Shown here: in pieces, positions 35,584-44,536 of the stretch
How positions within the stretch are numbered: the stretch's first letter is position 1
Layout of the letters: every line of letters begins with the position of its first letter
From: Haloactinomyces albus
Lineage (GTDB): Bacteria > Actinomycetota > Actinomycetes > Mycobacteriales > Pseudonocardiaceae
Assembly: GCF_031458135.1 (NCBI RefSeq)
Contig: NZ_JAVDXW010000001.1
Span: 1,922,001-1,986,000, forward strand
Reading direction: 5' to 3'
Length of the DNA stretch: 64,000 nt
Position numbers and translations under genes: made by a program
Notes under the pieces: generated by a model
What the model was told of the DNA's origin: nothing
The model's database searches: none
What the model saw: only the letters and a program-made list of their open reading frames with translations

Positions 35584-35796
35584 TCAGGAAAGTCGCGCTT
35601 CGAGTTCGACATCGGCGGCTCTGACCGCCTCGGCCAGCGACGCGAACGCCTTCGGCGTGCAGTTCAGCACCAGGTCACCACCACCTCGAAAGGTCAACGT
35701 CACCTCGTCATCGACGCCTTCGAAGCCGTGCGTGACATGCACATTCTCCGAAAGGTCCACCCACGTCTGCGTCTCCACCGACTGCCCTCGATACAT
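35584..35796 (-). CDS. Small conserved-looking protein of unknown function
   Basis: 70 aa from the ATG at 35796, which has a perfect AGGAGG at the right distance; the upstream ATG at 35820 lacks one. The sequence MYRGQSVETQTWVDLSENVHV... ending in KAFASLAEAVRAADVELEARLS suggests a short beta-rich part followed by a helix. I recognise no family. It is divergent from the XRE regulator and shares the AT-rich operator region, so the two may be co-regulated. Confidence 0.6.
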   Translation of the reverse strand: MYRGQSVETQTWVDLSENVHVTHGFEGVDDEVTLTFRGGGDLVLNCTPKAFASLAEAVRAADVELEARLS

Positions 35797-35856
35797 CGTC
35801 CGCCTCCTGTTCAGGGCCACGCCCCACCTCGGTACAGTGATTATTGAAGGTCTTCC

Positions 35857-35898
35857 TAAGCCTTATATGAGGCTTAATTGATAAGCTAAGCCTCATAT
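35857..35898. promoter_or_regulatory. AT-rich overlapping dyads in the divergent XRE promoter
   Basis: TAAGCCT-TATATG-AGGCTTA is a dyad at 35857-35876. The 12-bp ATATGAGGCTTA (35865-35876) is repeated in exact inverse as TAAGCCTCATAT at 35887-35898. The same half site therefore occurs three times. The region is far more AT-rich than its surroundings and lies 48-89 bp upstream of the XRE start, a good candidate for autoregulation. Confidence 0.65.
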
Positions 35899-35945
35899 TT
35901 CCCTTATGCATTACCCTCATCGGGTGATCTCTTGGAGGAGGTTCC

Positions 35946-36809
35946 GTGGGTTACGGCCGACAGACGGTCGAGCGCCGTCAGCTCGGGCTCACACTCAGAC
36001 GCCTCCGCGAGGAGGCCGGACTCACCCAGGCCGAAGCGGCTCGGTCCATCGGCCGCAACGCGGCACGCATCAGCCAGGTCGAGACCGCCAAAGGCTCCCT
36101 CAGCACTGAAGAATTGACCAGCCTGCTCGATCGATACGGCGTTCCCGAGGCCGACCGCGAGACAGTACTTGCTCTGGGCACCCAAACGCGCAAACGCCAA
36201 CGCGGCCGCACTTACACCGACCTGCTGCCCCAATCCTTCGAGCGTCTGGCCGATCTCCAAGCCGATGCGAAAGCGGTCGGCTTTTATGACACAGGTATCG
36301 TCCCCGGCTTGGCACAGTCACAGGACTACGTACGCGCGGTGATCTCAGCCTGCGATGGTATTTGGTGGGACCCCTCCGAAGACGAAATTGAACGCCGCGT
36401 CGAGTTCCGCCTCGAACAGCAACGACGGGTCTTCGAAGCCGAGCCGCCAAAGTCGATCGAGTTCGTTCTGACCGAAACAGCTCTCGACCAGGTGGTCGGC
36501 AACACGGCTGTACTACGCGGACAGATACTGCACCTGCTCCAGCTCAGCGAGCGCCCCAACATCAGTGTTCAGGTAATGGACAACAACGTGCCGAACAACC
36601 CGATACTCGGTGGCGGACTCATCACACTCGACTTCGGTGACTCAGCGCCCAGGATTGCGTTCGCCGCTTCTCACGGACCAGCTACCTATCACGATCAGGA
36701 TGAGGACACACGTCCTATGTTCCGCGCTTTCGAACAAGTGCGAGAGTTGTCGTTGGCCCCGAATGACTCCACGGAACTTCTCCTGACGAAGCTGAAGGAG
36801 CTGCACTGA
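35946..36809 (+). CDS. XRE-family regulator with DUF5753
   Basis: 287 aa from GTG, with GGAGGAGG 3 bp upstream. The N-terminal helix-turn-helix is LGLTLRRLREEAGLTQAEAARSIGRNAARISQVETAKGSLS (about 12-52). The remainder is the DUF5753 domain, with YDTGIVPGLAQSQDYVRAV and a C-terminal RMFRAF-like segment. Such proteins, including the WhiJ group in Streptomyces, are nearly always encoded beside a DUF397 protein, as here. They influence development and antibiotic production. The stop codon overlaps the DUF397 start. Confidence 0.9.
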   Translation: MGYGRQTVERRQLGLTLRRLREEAGLTQAEAARSIGRNAARISQVETAKGSLSTEELTSLLDRYGVPEADRETVLALGTQTRKRQRGRTYTDLLPQSFERLADLQADAKAVGFYDTGIVPGLAQSQDYVRAVISACDGIWWDPSEDEIERRVEFRLEQQRRVFEAEPPKSIEFVLTETALDQVVGNTAVLRGQILHLLQLSERPNISVQVMDNNVPNNPILGGGLITLDFGDSAPRIAFAASHGPATYHDQDEDTRPMFRAFEQVRELSLAPNDSTELLLTKLKELH

Positions 36810-36988
36810 TGAACTACGACACCGGATGGTTCAAGAGTACCCGCAGCTCCGGATCCAGCAATGCCTGCGTCGAAGTGCGCTTGACCGACCGCGTGGTATC
36901 CGTCCGCGATTCCAAGGACCCCCACGGGGGTCAGCTCGCCGTGAGTCCCCGCACCTGGAGCGCCTTCCTGCGCATCCTCAAAGACTGA
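36809..36988 (+). CDS. DUF397 protein
   Basis: 59 aa. The sequence begins MNYDTGWFKSTRSSGSSNACVE and continues RVVSVRDSKDPHGGQLAVSP and WSAFLR, the complete DUF397 signature. It overlaps the XRE stop as TGATG. DUF397 proteins (BldB neighbours and relatives) act with their paired XRE regulator, probably as antagonist or co-factor. Confidence 0.93.
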   Translation: MNYDTGWFKSTRSSGSSNACVEVRLTDRVVSVRDSKDPHGGQLAVSPRTWSAFLRILKD

Positions 36989-37077
36989 CGCCACAAGATC
37001 ACCCGTTCGGGTACTGGTGCTGATCGTCGTGATCGGTGATCCTGATCGGCTCGGATCACCACGGCGGAAGGAACAGG

Positions 37078-37848
37078 GTGTCGATCGCGGACATCCAACA
37101 CGGTCTCCACCAGGCCATACACGCACTACCTCACGAGGAACTCCACACCGCGCAAGCCTTACTCGACCAGTCGGTCACCACCCTCGCCGAAGCCGCCCGA
37201 GGCAGCGACGACGCCACTCTCGACGATGCCCTCGCAGAGTGGAAACAGTGCCGCGAGGAACTCCTTCGCATCAGCGACCTGTGCAAGCAGGTGCACAAGG
37301 CCTGCAACAACTACCTCACCAGCATCGGTGCCACTCCCACCGGCACCGCAGCCCTGCCTGAACCGGCTCCGCCGAAGCCCGAATCCCCCACTCGACCCCT
37401 CCACCCCCACTTGGACGAACACGTCTTTCGAGGCCACGTCCGCTACAAGAAATTCACCGGCTACCACTCCCGCCCCGGCGGCACCGACACCGGAGAGATC
37501 CAAGTCGGTGAACCCGAACCGCCCGATTCGGCAGGCTGCTACCGAGCCCCTGCCACAGCCACCACACGAAACGGAGAGGTCAATACCAGGACCAAGACGT
37601 TCTTTCCCGACCACTGGACGGCAGGTGAAGTCCGCCGAGCCATCCGCACCGCTTTCGCCAACCGCCGCCGAGTCCACTACGAAGACGGAACTGTCATGCC
37701 GAACTACTGGCAAGGAATCCATCGGGGCGTCATCATCGAAGGCATGGTCTTCCCCGGTACGGATTTCGACACCGCCACCCTCGATGAGGTCGGCACTGCC
37801 TACCCCATTCCCGGTGATCCTCAGAAGGGACCGGACCATGACTGTTGA
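37078..37848 (+). CDS. EndoU-domain nuclease, probable toxin
   Basis: 256 aa from GTG with GGAAGGAA upstream; an in-frame start at 37036 is less well placed. Residues 1-83 are two long amphipathic helices, and 85-110 a Pro-rich linker. Residues 113-245 match bacterial EndoU: H115 in EHVFRG, H130 in GYHSRPGG, K173 in TKTFFPDHW, then GVIIEG and T240-A-Y-P. These fit the His-His-Lys catalytic set of EndoU ribonucleases found as contact-dependent and polymorphic toxins. There is no signal peptide. The helical hairpin could be an export or trafficking domain, but this is inference. The next gene overlaps it by 11 bp and is the candidate immunity gene. Confidence 0.75.
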   Translation: MSIADIQHGLHQAIHALPHEELHTAQALLDQSVTTLAEAARGSDDATLDDALAEWKQCREELLRISDLCKQVHKACNNYLTSIGATPTGTAALPEPAPPKPESPTRPLHPHLDEHVFRGHVRYKKFTGYHSRPGGTDTGEIQVGEPEPPDSAGCYRAPATATTRNGEVNTRTKTFFPDHWTAGEVRRAIRTAFANRRRVHYEDGTVMPNYWQGIHRGVIIEGMVFPGTDFDTATLDEVGTAYPIPGDPQKGPDHDC

Positions 37849-38245
37849 CACCGGATCCCTCGTGCGCTTCGGACGCAACGAACGCGACCACATCACCGTC
37901 CACGTCCCCGAAAGCCACCGGCCAGTACTCGACGTCCTTCGCGATCTGCCGATCTGGGCCTGGCCAGAAATTCTCCATCACTCCTACCACCCCACCGATG
38001 AGGAATGGGATACCGGAGGCAACGTTTACGGCATCACCATCAACCGTCGCGGCGTCACCATCGAGAACGAGGTCTTCGATATTACCCTGGCCACCATCCC
38101 GCACGGGGACTTCATCACCATCGTCGAGGGCTACCTGGCCGAACTCGACCGCTGGTACACCGAACACGGCATCCCCACCGAACAACGCCGCGACCTCTAC
38201 CACCCCACCGAAAACCCCACCGGCAAGCCCTACCACCAACACTGA
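37838..38245 (+). CDS. Probable immunity protein for the EndoU toxin
   Basis: 135 aa, ATG with AGAAGGGA upstream, overlapping the EndoU gene end by 11 bp in another frame. It is acidic and soluble-looking, with beta-strand-like segments (VYGITINRRGVTIENEVFDITLATIP) followed by a helix (FITIVEGYLAELDRWYTEHG) and a His/Pro tail. I recognise no named family. Immunity function is inferred from size, acidity and strict coupling to a nuclease gene. A strong bidirectional terminator follows. Confidence 0.6.
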   Translation: MTVDTGSLVRFGRNERDHITVHVPESHRPVLDVLRDLPIWAWPEILHHSYHPTDEEWDTGGNVYGITINRRGVTIENEVFDITLATIPHGDFITIVEGYLAELDRWYTEHGIPTEQRRDLYHPTENPTGKPYHQH

Positions 38246-38279
38246 ACGAAGAGCCTCCCGCGCAAAACCCGCCACAAGC

Positions 38280-38318
38280 GGAAAGCCCCCGCACCCATGA
38301 TGGATGCGGGGGCTTTCC
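38280..38318. terminator. Bidirectional terminator between the immunity gene and clpC
   Basis: GGAAAGCCCCCGCA (38280-38293) pairs perfectly with TGCGGGGGCTTTCC (38305-38318) around an 11-nt loop. The AAAG and CTTT ends give weak A/U flanks on both strands. Confidence 0.85.
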
Positions 38319-38334
38319 GTGCTTGCGGCCGGGA

Positions 38335-38358
38335 ACCGGCCCGAAACCTCGGGCCGGT
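38335..38358 (-). terminator. clpC terminator hairpin
   Basis: ACCGGCCCGA pairs perfectly with TCGGGCCGGT around the loop AACC, starting 10 bp past the clpC stop codon on the minus strand. Confidence 0.7.
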
Positions 38359-38367
38359 CCACTCGGG

Positions 38368-40935
38368 TCACTCCGAGTCGGGGTTTTCCGGAGTCTCCTC
38401 GGAGCTCGAGGAGCCGGAACCGCCCGAACCAGCCAGGTCGACCGGCGGCGAGTCCGGCACGACCGACGGCTTGTTCTCACTGCGGAAGACGAACTGGGCC
38501 TGGTCGTCCGGGCCTTCCTCGTCCCAGCCCTCGACATCGACGATGACGATCTGACCCGCCTCGACGTCGCCGAACAGGATCTTCTCGGACAGCTTGTCCT
38601 CGACCTCCCGCTGGATGGTGCGGCGCAGCGGCCGGGCACCCAGCACGGGGTCGAAGCCCCGCTTGGCCAACAGGCGCTTGGCCTTGTCGGTCAGCTCGAT
38701 GGACATGTCCTTGCTCTTGAGCGCGGTCTCCACCCTGCCTGCGAGCAGGTCCACCATCCGAACGATCTCTTCCTGAGTCAACTGGTGGAAGACGATGACA
38801 TCGTCGATCCGGTTGAGGAACTCGGGTCGGAAGTGCTTCTTCATCTCCTCGTTGACCTTGGACTTCATCCTCTCGTAGTTGGATTCGGCATCGCCGCCAG
38901 GAGAGAAGCCCAGTCCCACGGCCTTGGAGATGTCGGCCGTGCCGAGGTTGGAGGTGAAGATCAGCACCGTGTTCTTGAAGTCCACGACGCGGCCCTGACC
39001 GTCGGTCAGACGGCCGTCCTCCAACACCTGCAGGAGTGTGTTGTAGATCTCGTGGTGCGCCTTCTCGATCTCGTCGAACAGGACGACGGAGAACGGCTTG
39101 CGCCGCACCTTCTCGGTGAGCTGACCACCCTCCTCGTAGCCGACGTAGCCCGGAGGGGCACCGAACAGCCGCGAGGCCGTGTAGCGGTCGTGGAACTCAC
39201 CCATGTCGATCTGGATCAGCGCGTCGTCGTCGCCGAACAGGAACTCCGCCAGCGACTTGGACAGCTCGGTCTTACCGACACCGGACGGCCCGGCGAAGAT
39301 GAACGACCCGGAGGGACGCTTCGGGTCCTTCAGACCCGCACGCGTACGGCGGATCGCCTGGGACACGGCCTTGACCGCATCATCCTGGCCGATGACCCGC
39401 TTGTGCAGCTCGTCCTCCATGCGCAGCAGCCTGGAGGTCTCCTCCTCGGTGAGCCGGAACACCGGAATACCGGTCCAGTTCGCCAGCACCTCGGCGATCT
39501 GCTCGTCATCGACCTCGGCGACGACATCGAGGTCGCCCGCCTTCCACTGGGTCTCGCGCTCCTCCTTCTGGTTGAGAAGCTGCTTCTCCTCGTCGCGCAG
39601 GCGCGCGGCCCGTTCGAAGTCCTGACCGTCTATGGAGGACTCCTTGTCCCGGCGCACGTCGGCGATCTTCTCGTCGAACTCGCGCAGGTCCGGCGGCGCG
39701 GTCATCCGGCGGATCCGCATCCGCGCACCCGCCTCGTCGAGCAGGTCGATCGCCTTGTCCGGCAGGTACCGGTCGTTGATGTAGCGATCCGCCAGCGACG
39801 CCGAGGCGGTCAGTGCCGAATCGGTGATCGACACCCGGTGGTGCGCCTCGTAGCGGTCCCGCAGACCCTTGAGGATCTCGACGGCGTGCTCCAGGGAGGG
39901 CTCGCCCACCTGGATCGGCTGGAACCGGCGCTCCAGCGCGGCGTCCTTCTCGACGTGCTTGCGGTACTCCTCCAGCGTGGTGGCACCGATGGTCTGCAGT
40001 TCACCACGGGCCAGCATCGGCTTGAGGATGCTCGCGGCGTCGATCGCGCCCTCGGCGGCACCCGCACCGACCAGCGTGTGGATCTCGTCGATGAACAGGA
40101 TGATGTCACCGCGGGTCTTGATCTCCTTGAGCACCTTCTTGAGGCGCTCCTCGAAATCACCGCGGTACCGGGAACCGGCGACCAGCGAACCGAGGTCGAG
40201 GGTGTAGAGCTGCTTTTCCTTCAGCGTCTCGGGCACCTCGCCCTTGACGATCTTCTGGGCCAAGCCCTCCACGACGGCGGTCTTGCCGACACCGGCCTCA
40301 CCGATGAGCACCGGGTTGTTCTTGGTGCGGCGCGAGAGCACCTGCATGATGCGCTCGATTTCCTGGTCCCGGCCGATGACCGGGTCGAGCTTGGACTCGC
40401 GGCCCGCCTGGGTCAGGTTGCGGCCGAACTGGTCCAGCACCAGCGACGAGGACGGAGTGCCCTCGCTGCGGCCACCGGCCTCGGCCGGTTCCTTGCCCTG
40501 GTACCCGGACAGCAGCTGCAGCACCTGCTGACGCACCCGGTTGAGATCCGCGCCGAGCTTGACGAGTACCTGCGCGGCCACGCCTTCGCCCTCGCGGATC
40601 AGCCCGAGCAGGATGTGCTCGGTACCGATGTAGTTGTGGCCGAGCTGCAACGCCTCGCGCAGCGACAGCTCCAGCACCTTCTTCGCCCGTGGGGTGAACG
40701 GGATATGACCACTCGGAGCCTGCTGGCCCTGGCCGATGATCTCCTCGACCTGCTGGCGCACACCTTCCAGCGCGATACCCAGCGACTCCAGCGCCTTGGC
40801 GGCGACACCCTCACCCTCGTGGATCAAGCCCAGGAGAATGTGCTCGGTGCCGATGTAGTTGTGGTTGAGCATCCGGGCCTCTTCCTGGGCCAGGACGACC
40901 ACCCGCCTCGCGCGGTCGGTGAACCTCTCGAACAT
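38368..40935 (-). CDS. clpC: ATP-dependent Clp protease ATPase subunit ClpC
   Basis: 855 aa from [13 protein letters not shown] with GGGAG upstream; earlier in-frame ATGs add unrelated residues. Two Clp-N repeats (each with [13 protein letters not shown]) occupy about 1-145. The first AAA+ module has Walker A GEAGVGKT near 213, a UVR segment ([14 protein letters not shown]) follows near 430, and the second AAA+ module has GPSGVGKT near 550. It unfolds proteins for the ClpP protease. The Ser/Gly/Glu-rich C-terminal tail is typical of actinobacteria. Position before lsr2 and lysS matches mycobacteria, apart from the iron-uptake genes inserted between. Confidence 0.96.
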   Translation of the reverse strand: MFERFTDRARRVVVLAQEEARMLNHNYIGTEHILLGLIHEGEGVAAKALESLGIALEGVRQQVEEIIGQGQQAPSGHIPFTPRAKKVLELSLREALQLGHNYIGTEHILLGLIREGEGVAAQVLVKLGADLNRVRQQVLQLLSGYQGKEPAEAGGRSEGTPSSSLVLDQFGRNLTQAGRESKLDPVIGRDQEIERIMQVLSRRTKNNPVLIGEAGVGKTAVVEGLAQKIVKGEVPETLKEKQLYTLDLGSLVAGSRYRGDFEERLKKVLKEIKTRGDIILFIDEIHTLVGAGAAEGAIDAASILKPMLARGELQTIGATTLEEYRKHVEKDAALERRFQPIQVGEPSLEHAVEILKGLRDRYEAHHRVSITDSALTASASLADRYINDRYLPDKAIDLLDEAGARMRIRRMTAPPDLREFDEKIADVRRDKESSIDGQDFERAARLRDEEKQLLNQKEERETQWKAGDLDVVAEVDDEQIAEVLANWTGIPVFRLTEEETSRLLRMEDELHKRVIGQDDAVKAVSQAIRRTRAGLKDPKRPSGSFIFAGPSGVGKTELSKSLAEFLFGDDDALIQIDMGEFHDRYTASRLFGAPPGYVGYEEGGQLTEKVRRKPFSVVLFDEIEKAHHEIYNTLLQVLEDGRLTDGQGRVVDFKNTVLIFTSNLGTADISKAVGLGFSPGGDAESNYERMKSKVNEEMKKHFRPEFLNRIDDVIVFHQLTQEEIVRMVDLLAGRVETALKSKDMSIELTDKAKRLLAKRGFDPVLGARPLRRTIQREVEDKLSEKILFGDVEAGQIVIVDVEGWDEEGPDDQAQFVFRSENKPSVVPDSPPVDLAGSGGSGSSSSEETPENPDSE

Positions 40936-41242
40936 TCGCACTCCCTGACTGCTGCGCCGGCGGTCTCGTACCAGGGCATGGCCCCTACTCATGCCGATGC
41001 CCACGATGGTTCAGCACTCTGGGGTCAACTGTAGTAGCCCCAGCCCTTTCACGGAGGTTCCGGCTTGCAGCCTGCTGTTGACGTACTTGGACGACGCCTG
41101 GTCCAACAAGCCTCTGGCCTGCGACATTCCGCCGGGGGACGCCTCGCGGAAGGTTGTCCGCTCAGCGCGAACAGGATCCGATTCGCCTGATTCGCCCGGC
41201 CGAAACACCGCCGTGCCGCCATGGCCTCGCGGGCACGTCGCC
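40936..41242. other. clpC upstream region
   Basis: 307 bp between the end of the siderophore ATPase gene and the clpC start, both on the minus strand. TTGACC occurs on the minus strand near 41022-41027 and could be a -35, but no well-spaced -10 follows. No ClgR or HspR site that I can recognise and no supported gene. Confidence 0.3.
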
Positions 41243-42226
41243 TCACGTGCCCGGCCGCGGGGTCACCGCGCCGTCCGTCACTGCCGCGGACGTGCGGCGC
41301 CCGCCCACGGGTACGACCATCGGCGTACCCATCACCGGATCCTCGATAACGCGCGCGCGCAGTTCGAACACGTCCGCCAGTAATTCCTCGGTGAGCACCT
41401 CGTGCGGCCGACCCTCGGCCACGATCACACCATCCTTCATCGCCACCAGCCGGTCGACGTAGCGGGCGGCGAGATTCAGGTCGTGCAGCACCATCACCAC
41501 CGTACGCCCACTGTCGTCGTGCAGCCGACCGATCAGATCCAGCACATCCACCTGGTGGGACAGGTCCAGGTAGGTCGTCGGCTCGTCGAGCAGGAGCAGG
41601 TCGGTGCTCTGGGCCAGCGCCATCGACAGCCAAGCCCGCTGACGTTGACCACCGGAGAGTTCGTCGATCGCCCGCTCGGCCAGCTCACCGATACCCGTCA
41701 TGGCCAGTGCCTCGGCCACCGCCGACTCGTCGCGCGAGGACCACTGCCGGTACCAGGACTGGTGCGGGTGCCGCCCGCGTGCCACGAGGTCGGCGACGCA
41801 CAGCCCTTCCGGTGCCGCGGGCGACTGCGGCAGCAGCCCGAGTGTCCTGGCGACCTCCTTGGTCGGCATCTTGTGGATCTGCTTGCCATCGAGCAGCACA
41901 CCCCCTCGCTTCGGCTGCATCAGACGCCCCAACGCACGGAGGAGAGTCGACTTGCCGCACCCGTTCGGCCCGATCACGCCGGTGATGGTGTTGTCGATGA
42001 CATCGATGTCCAGGCCGTCGATGACCACCTGCTCGCCGTAGGACAGGCACAGGTCCCGGGCTTGCAGGCGTTGCGACCGAGGCTCGGCGTCTTCGGCCGT
42101 AGTGGGCCGGTCGCGCGTGACCGCCGAGGAGCGGCCCGGAATCCCGGCAGCACCGTCTCCGCCGCGGGACGGAACCCCGTTGCCGCCCGAAATCACGGCC
42201 TCGCTCGTCGCGTGCGATGCAGTCAA
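41243..42226 (-). CDS. Iron-siderophore ABC transporter ATP-binding protein
   Basis: 327 aa from a TTG that overlaps the previous stop (TTGA) and is preceded by GGAGGG. After a 52-residue low-complexity N-terminus comes a FepC/FhuC-type ATPase: Walker A GPNGCGKST at 86-94, signature LSGGQRQRAWLSMALAQ, Walker B LLLLDEPTTYLDLSHQ, and VLHDLNLAARYVDRL. It drives import of a ferric siderophore with the two permeases upstream. A GTG at 42196 is an alternative start. Confidence 0.9.
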   Translation of the reverse strand: MTASHATSEAVISGGNGVPSRGGDGAAGIPGRSSAVTRDRPTTAEDAEPRSQRLQARDLCLSYGEQVVIDGLDIDVIDNTITGVIGPNGCGKSTLLRALGRLMQPKRGGVLLDGKQIHKMPTKEVARTLGLLPQSPAAPEGLCVADLVARGRHPHQSWYRQWSSRDESAVAEALAMTGIGELAERAIDELSGGQRQRAWLSMALAQSTDLLLLDEPTTYLDLSHQVDVLDLIGRLHDDSGRTVVMVLHDLNLAARYVDRLVAMKDGVIVAEGRPHEVLTEELLADVFELRARVIEDPVMGTPMVVPVGGRRTSAAVTDGAVTPRPGT

Positions 42227-43329
42227 GAGCCAACCCTCCGATACCGGTGGACGATCAGGTAGATCAGGTACGGGGCGCCGAGGATCGCCGTGATGATCCC
42301 GACGGGCAGTTCGAGCGTGCCGAAAACCGTCCGCGAAATCACGTCGGCCCCCACGACCAGCGTTGCCCCCAGCACCATCGAGCCGAGCAACGGTGGTCGT
42401 GCGGTGCGGGCGAGGCGCAGGGCGATCTGCGGAACGGCCAGGGCAACGAACGGAATCGGGCCCGCGGCGGCAGCGGCGATCGAGGCCAGGGTGACCGCGG
42501 CCAGCAGCAGGACACTGCGCGACAGGTTGATGCGCACTCCGAGCCCGCGCATCGTGTCGTCGTCGAACTGCAGCGCGCCGAGCACGTGTGCGCCGATGAG
42601 GGTCACCGGGACGAGGACGGCCAGCGCCAGCCCCACCGGAACGGCGTTCTCCCAACCCCGGGCGTTGAGGCTGCCGGTCAGCCACACCATCGCCCGGCCC
42701 GCGTCCTGCACATCACCGAGCGTGAGCAACCACAGGGTCACGTTGACGGCCAGTGCGTTGATGCCGACGCCGACCAGTACGAGCCGGAACGACTCCACCC
42801 CCCGGCGATAGGCCAGCAGGTAGAGCACGATGCCGGTGACAACCCCGCCGAGCAGGGCCACGATCGGCACCCCCACCGAGGCGATCAGGCCGCTGACACC
42901 TCCCAGACTGCCGCCGAACACGATCACCGCGGTGGCGGCGGCGCCCGCACCATGCGTGATGCCGAGGATGTCCGGGCTGGCCAGCGGATTGCGGATGATG
43001 GCCTGCGTCACGGCTCCGGCCAGTCCCAGCGCGGCGCCCACCAGCAACCCGGTCAGCGACCGAGGCAGTCGTAGCTGCAGAACCACCAACCGGTCGGCGC
43101 TGTCGCCGCCGCCGACCAACGTGCTCAGCACGCCCAGCGGCGAGATCGGGTATTCGCCCAGCGCCACATTGCTCGCGAACACCACCAGCAGTACGACCAG
43201 TCCCCCCAGCAGGACCAGCAGTGGTCGCAGCCGGAACACCCCGGAGGCGGGGCCGAGCCGCAGCGGTGCACGGCCGGGGACCTTGCCTGCGGCGGTGACC
43301 TCCCGCTCGGTGTCCAGAACGCGGGTCAC
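42223..43329 (-). CDS. Iron-siderophore ABC transporter permease (second subunit)
   Basis: 368 aa from the GTG that overlaps the stop of the first permease (GTGA). It has about nine to ten hydrophobic helices of the BtuC/FecCD family. Family motifs include LRLPRSLTGLLVGAALGLAGAVTQAIIRNPLASPDILGITHGAG and GPIPFVALAVPQIALRL with the coupling-helix region. It pairs with the permease encoded upstream to form the heterodimeric channel. Confidence 0.92.
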   Translation of the reverse strand: MTRVLDTEREVTAAGKVPGRAPLRLGPASGVFRLRPLLVLLGGLVVLLVVFASNVALGEYPISPLGVLSTLVGGGDSADRLVVLQLRLPRSLTGLLVGAALGLAGAVTQAIIRNPLASPDILGITHGAGAAATAVIVFGGSLGGVSGLIASVGVPIVALLGGVVTGIVLYLLAYRRGVESFRLVLVGVGINALAVNVTLWLLTLGDVQDAGRAMVWLTGSLNARGWENAVPVGLALAVLVPVTLIGAHVLGALQFDDDTMRGLGVRINLSRSVLLLAAVTLASIAAAAAGPIPFVALAVPQIALRLARTARPPLLGSMVLGATLVVGADVISRTVFGTLELPVGIITAILGAPYLIYLIVHRYRRVGS

Positions 43330-44426
43330 AACCGCACCAACTTCCTGCGGCGTACGAGCGCGATGAAAAACGGCGCACCGACCATCGCCAGCATGACCCC
43401 CACCTGAATCTCCGAAGGCCGGGCCACGACACGGCCGACGACATCGGCCAGCAGCACCAAGCACGATCCCAGCAGCGTCGAGAACGGCAGCAACCAGCGA
43501 TGGTCGGCCCCGGTGAAGAACCGTGCGATGTGCGGAACGATGAGACCGACGAAACTGATCGGTCCGCACATCGCGACCGCGGCACCGACGAGCACGGCGA
43601 TCGCCGCGATACCCATCGTGCGGGACCGCCCCACGTGATGCCCCAGCGAGCGGGCGACGTCCTCACCGAGTGAGAGCGCGTTGAGTCCGGCAGCGTTGGC
43701 CAACCCCAGCACCAAGCCGAGGAGCAGGAACGGCAGGACCTGCCGGATCAACGAGGGGTCGGTGACGGCGACCGAGCCCACCTTCCAGAACCGGTAGGTG
43801 TCCAGACTTTGCCGATCGAGCAGCACCAGCGCGGAGGTGATGGCCTGGAGCAGAGCGCTGATCGCCGCCCCGGCCAGCGCGAGCGTGACCGGCGTCGACC
43901 CACCCCGGCCGATGGAGCCGATCGCGAAGACGATCAGTGCGCCGAGCAGCGCGCCCCCGAAACCGAACCAGATGAATCCGAGCATGCTCGTGATGCCCAG
44001 GTTGAACACCGCCAGCACCACGGCCAGGCCCGCTCCTTGGGTGATACCGAGGATGCTCGGGTCGGCGATCGGGTTCCGGGTGTGGCCCTGCAGCAGTGCA
44101 CCCGCGAGCCCCAAAGCGGCCCCTGCCAGGATTCCCGCCCACGTCCGGGGAATCCGCAGCTCGTGAATGATGAGGGCGTTCGCGGTGTTCCCCCGGTCCC
44201 ACAGCGCGGTCCACACCTCGGTGGGCGGAATGAGCTTCGCCCCGATCAGCAGGCTCAGCAGGCAACTCAGTACGAGCAGCCCGGCAAGGGCACCGACTCC
44301 GACCAGCCGCCTGCGGCGCCGCGCAGCGATCCTGCCCTCGCTCTCGGACACCTCCTCGAGCGGCCCTGGGCCCGCACCGTCAGCGCCCGGTGGGTGAGGT
44401 TCGCTCACCGTGACACTGCGACTCAC
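43326..44426 (-). CDS. Iron-siderophore ABC transporter permease (first subunit)
   Basis: 366 aa. A 38-residue hydrophilic N-terminus with an Arg cluster precedes about nine to ten helices of the FecCD family, containing LRIPRTWAGILAGAALGLAGALLQGHTRNPIADPSILGITQGAG and CGPISFVGLIVPHIARFFTG. It is the first gene of the permease-permease-ATPase operon, divergent from the siderophore-binding lipoprotein and sharing its iron boxes. Confidence 0.92.
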   Translation of the reverse strand: MSRSVTVSEPHPPGADGAGPGPLEEVSESEGRIAARRRRRLVGVGALAGLLVLSCLLSLLIGAKLIPPTEVWTALWDRGNTANALIIHELRIPRTWAGILAGAALGLAGALLQGHTRNPIADPSILGITQGAGLAVVLAVFNLGITSMLGFIWFGFGGALLGALIVFAIGSIGRGGSTPVTLALAGAAISALLQAITSALVLLDRQSLDTYRFWKVGSVAVTDPSLIRQVLPFLLLGLVLGLANAAGLNALSLGEDVARSLGHHVGRSRTMGIAAIAVLVGAAVAMCGPISFVGLIVPHIARFFTGADHRWLLPFSTLLGSCLVLLADVVGRVVARPSEIQVGVMLAMVGAPFFIALVRRRKLVRL

Positions 44427-44475
44427 ATCGCACTCCCTTTTGCCGGGGGCCCTTTTGCCGGAGACCGTCGTTCAC

Positions 44476-44509
44476 TTAGGTTAGCCCCACCTAGGTTAGG
44501 CCAACCTAA
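44476..44509. promoter_or_regulatory. Two overlapping IdeR/DmdR iron boxes
   Basis: TTAGGTTAGCCCCACCTAG (44476-44494) and CTAGGTTAGGCCAACCTAA (44491-44509) both fit the 19-bp IdeR consensus, T-A-GGT-AG-C--ACCT-A, and share the four bases CTAG. They lie between the divergent permease and lipoprotein genes, so iron-loaded IdeR should repress both. Confidence 0.9.
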
Positions 44510-44536
44510 GACCGGTCGGAAACAGGGAGGACGTGA

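Noticed and set aside
38005-41034. A 1009-codon open frame on the plus strand opposite clpC
   Set aside because: Composition-driven shadow of clpC. Its translation is rich in Leu, His and Arg with no family features; only its beginning overlaps real genes.
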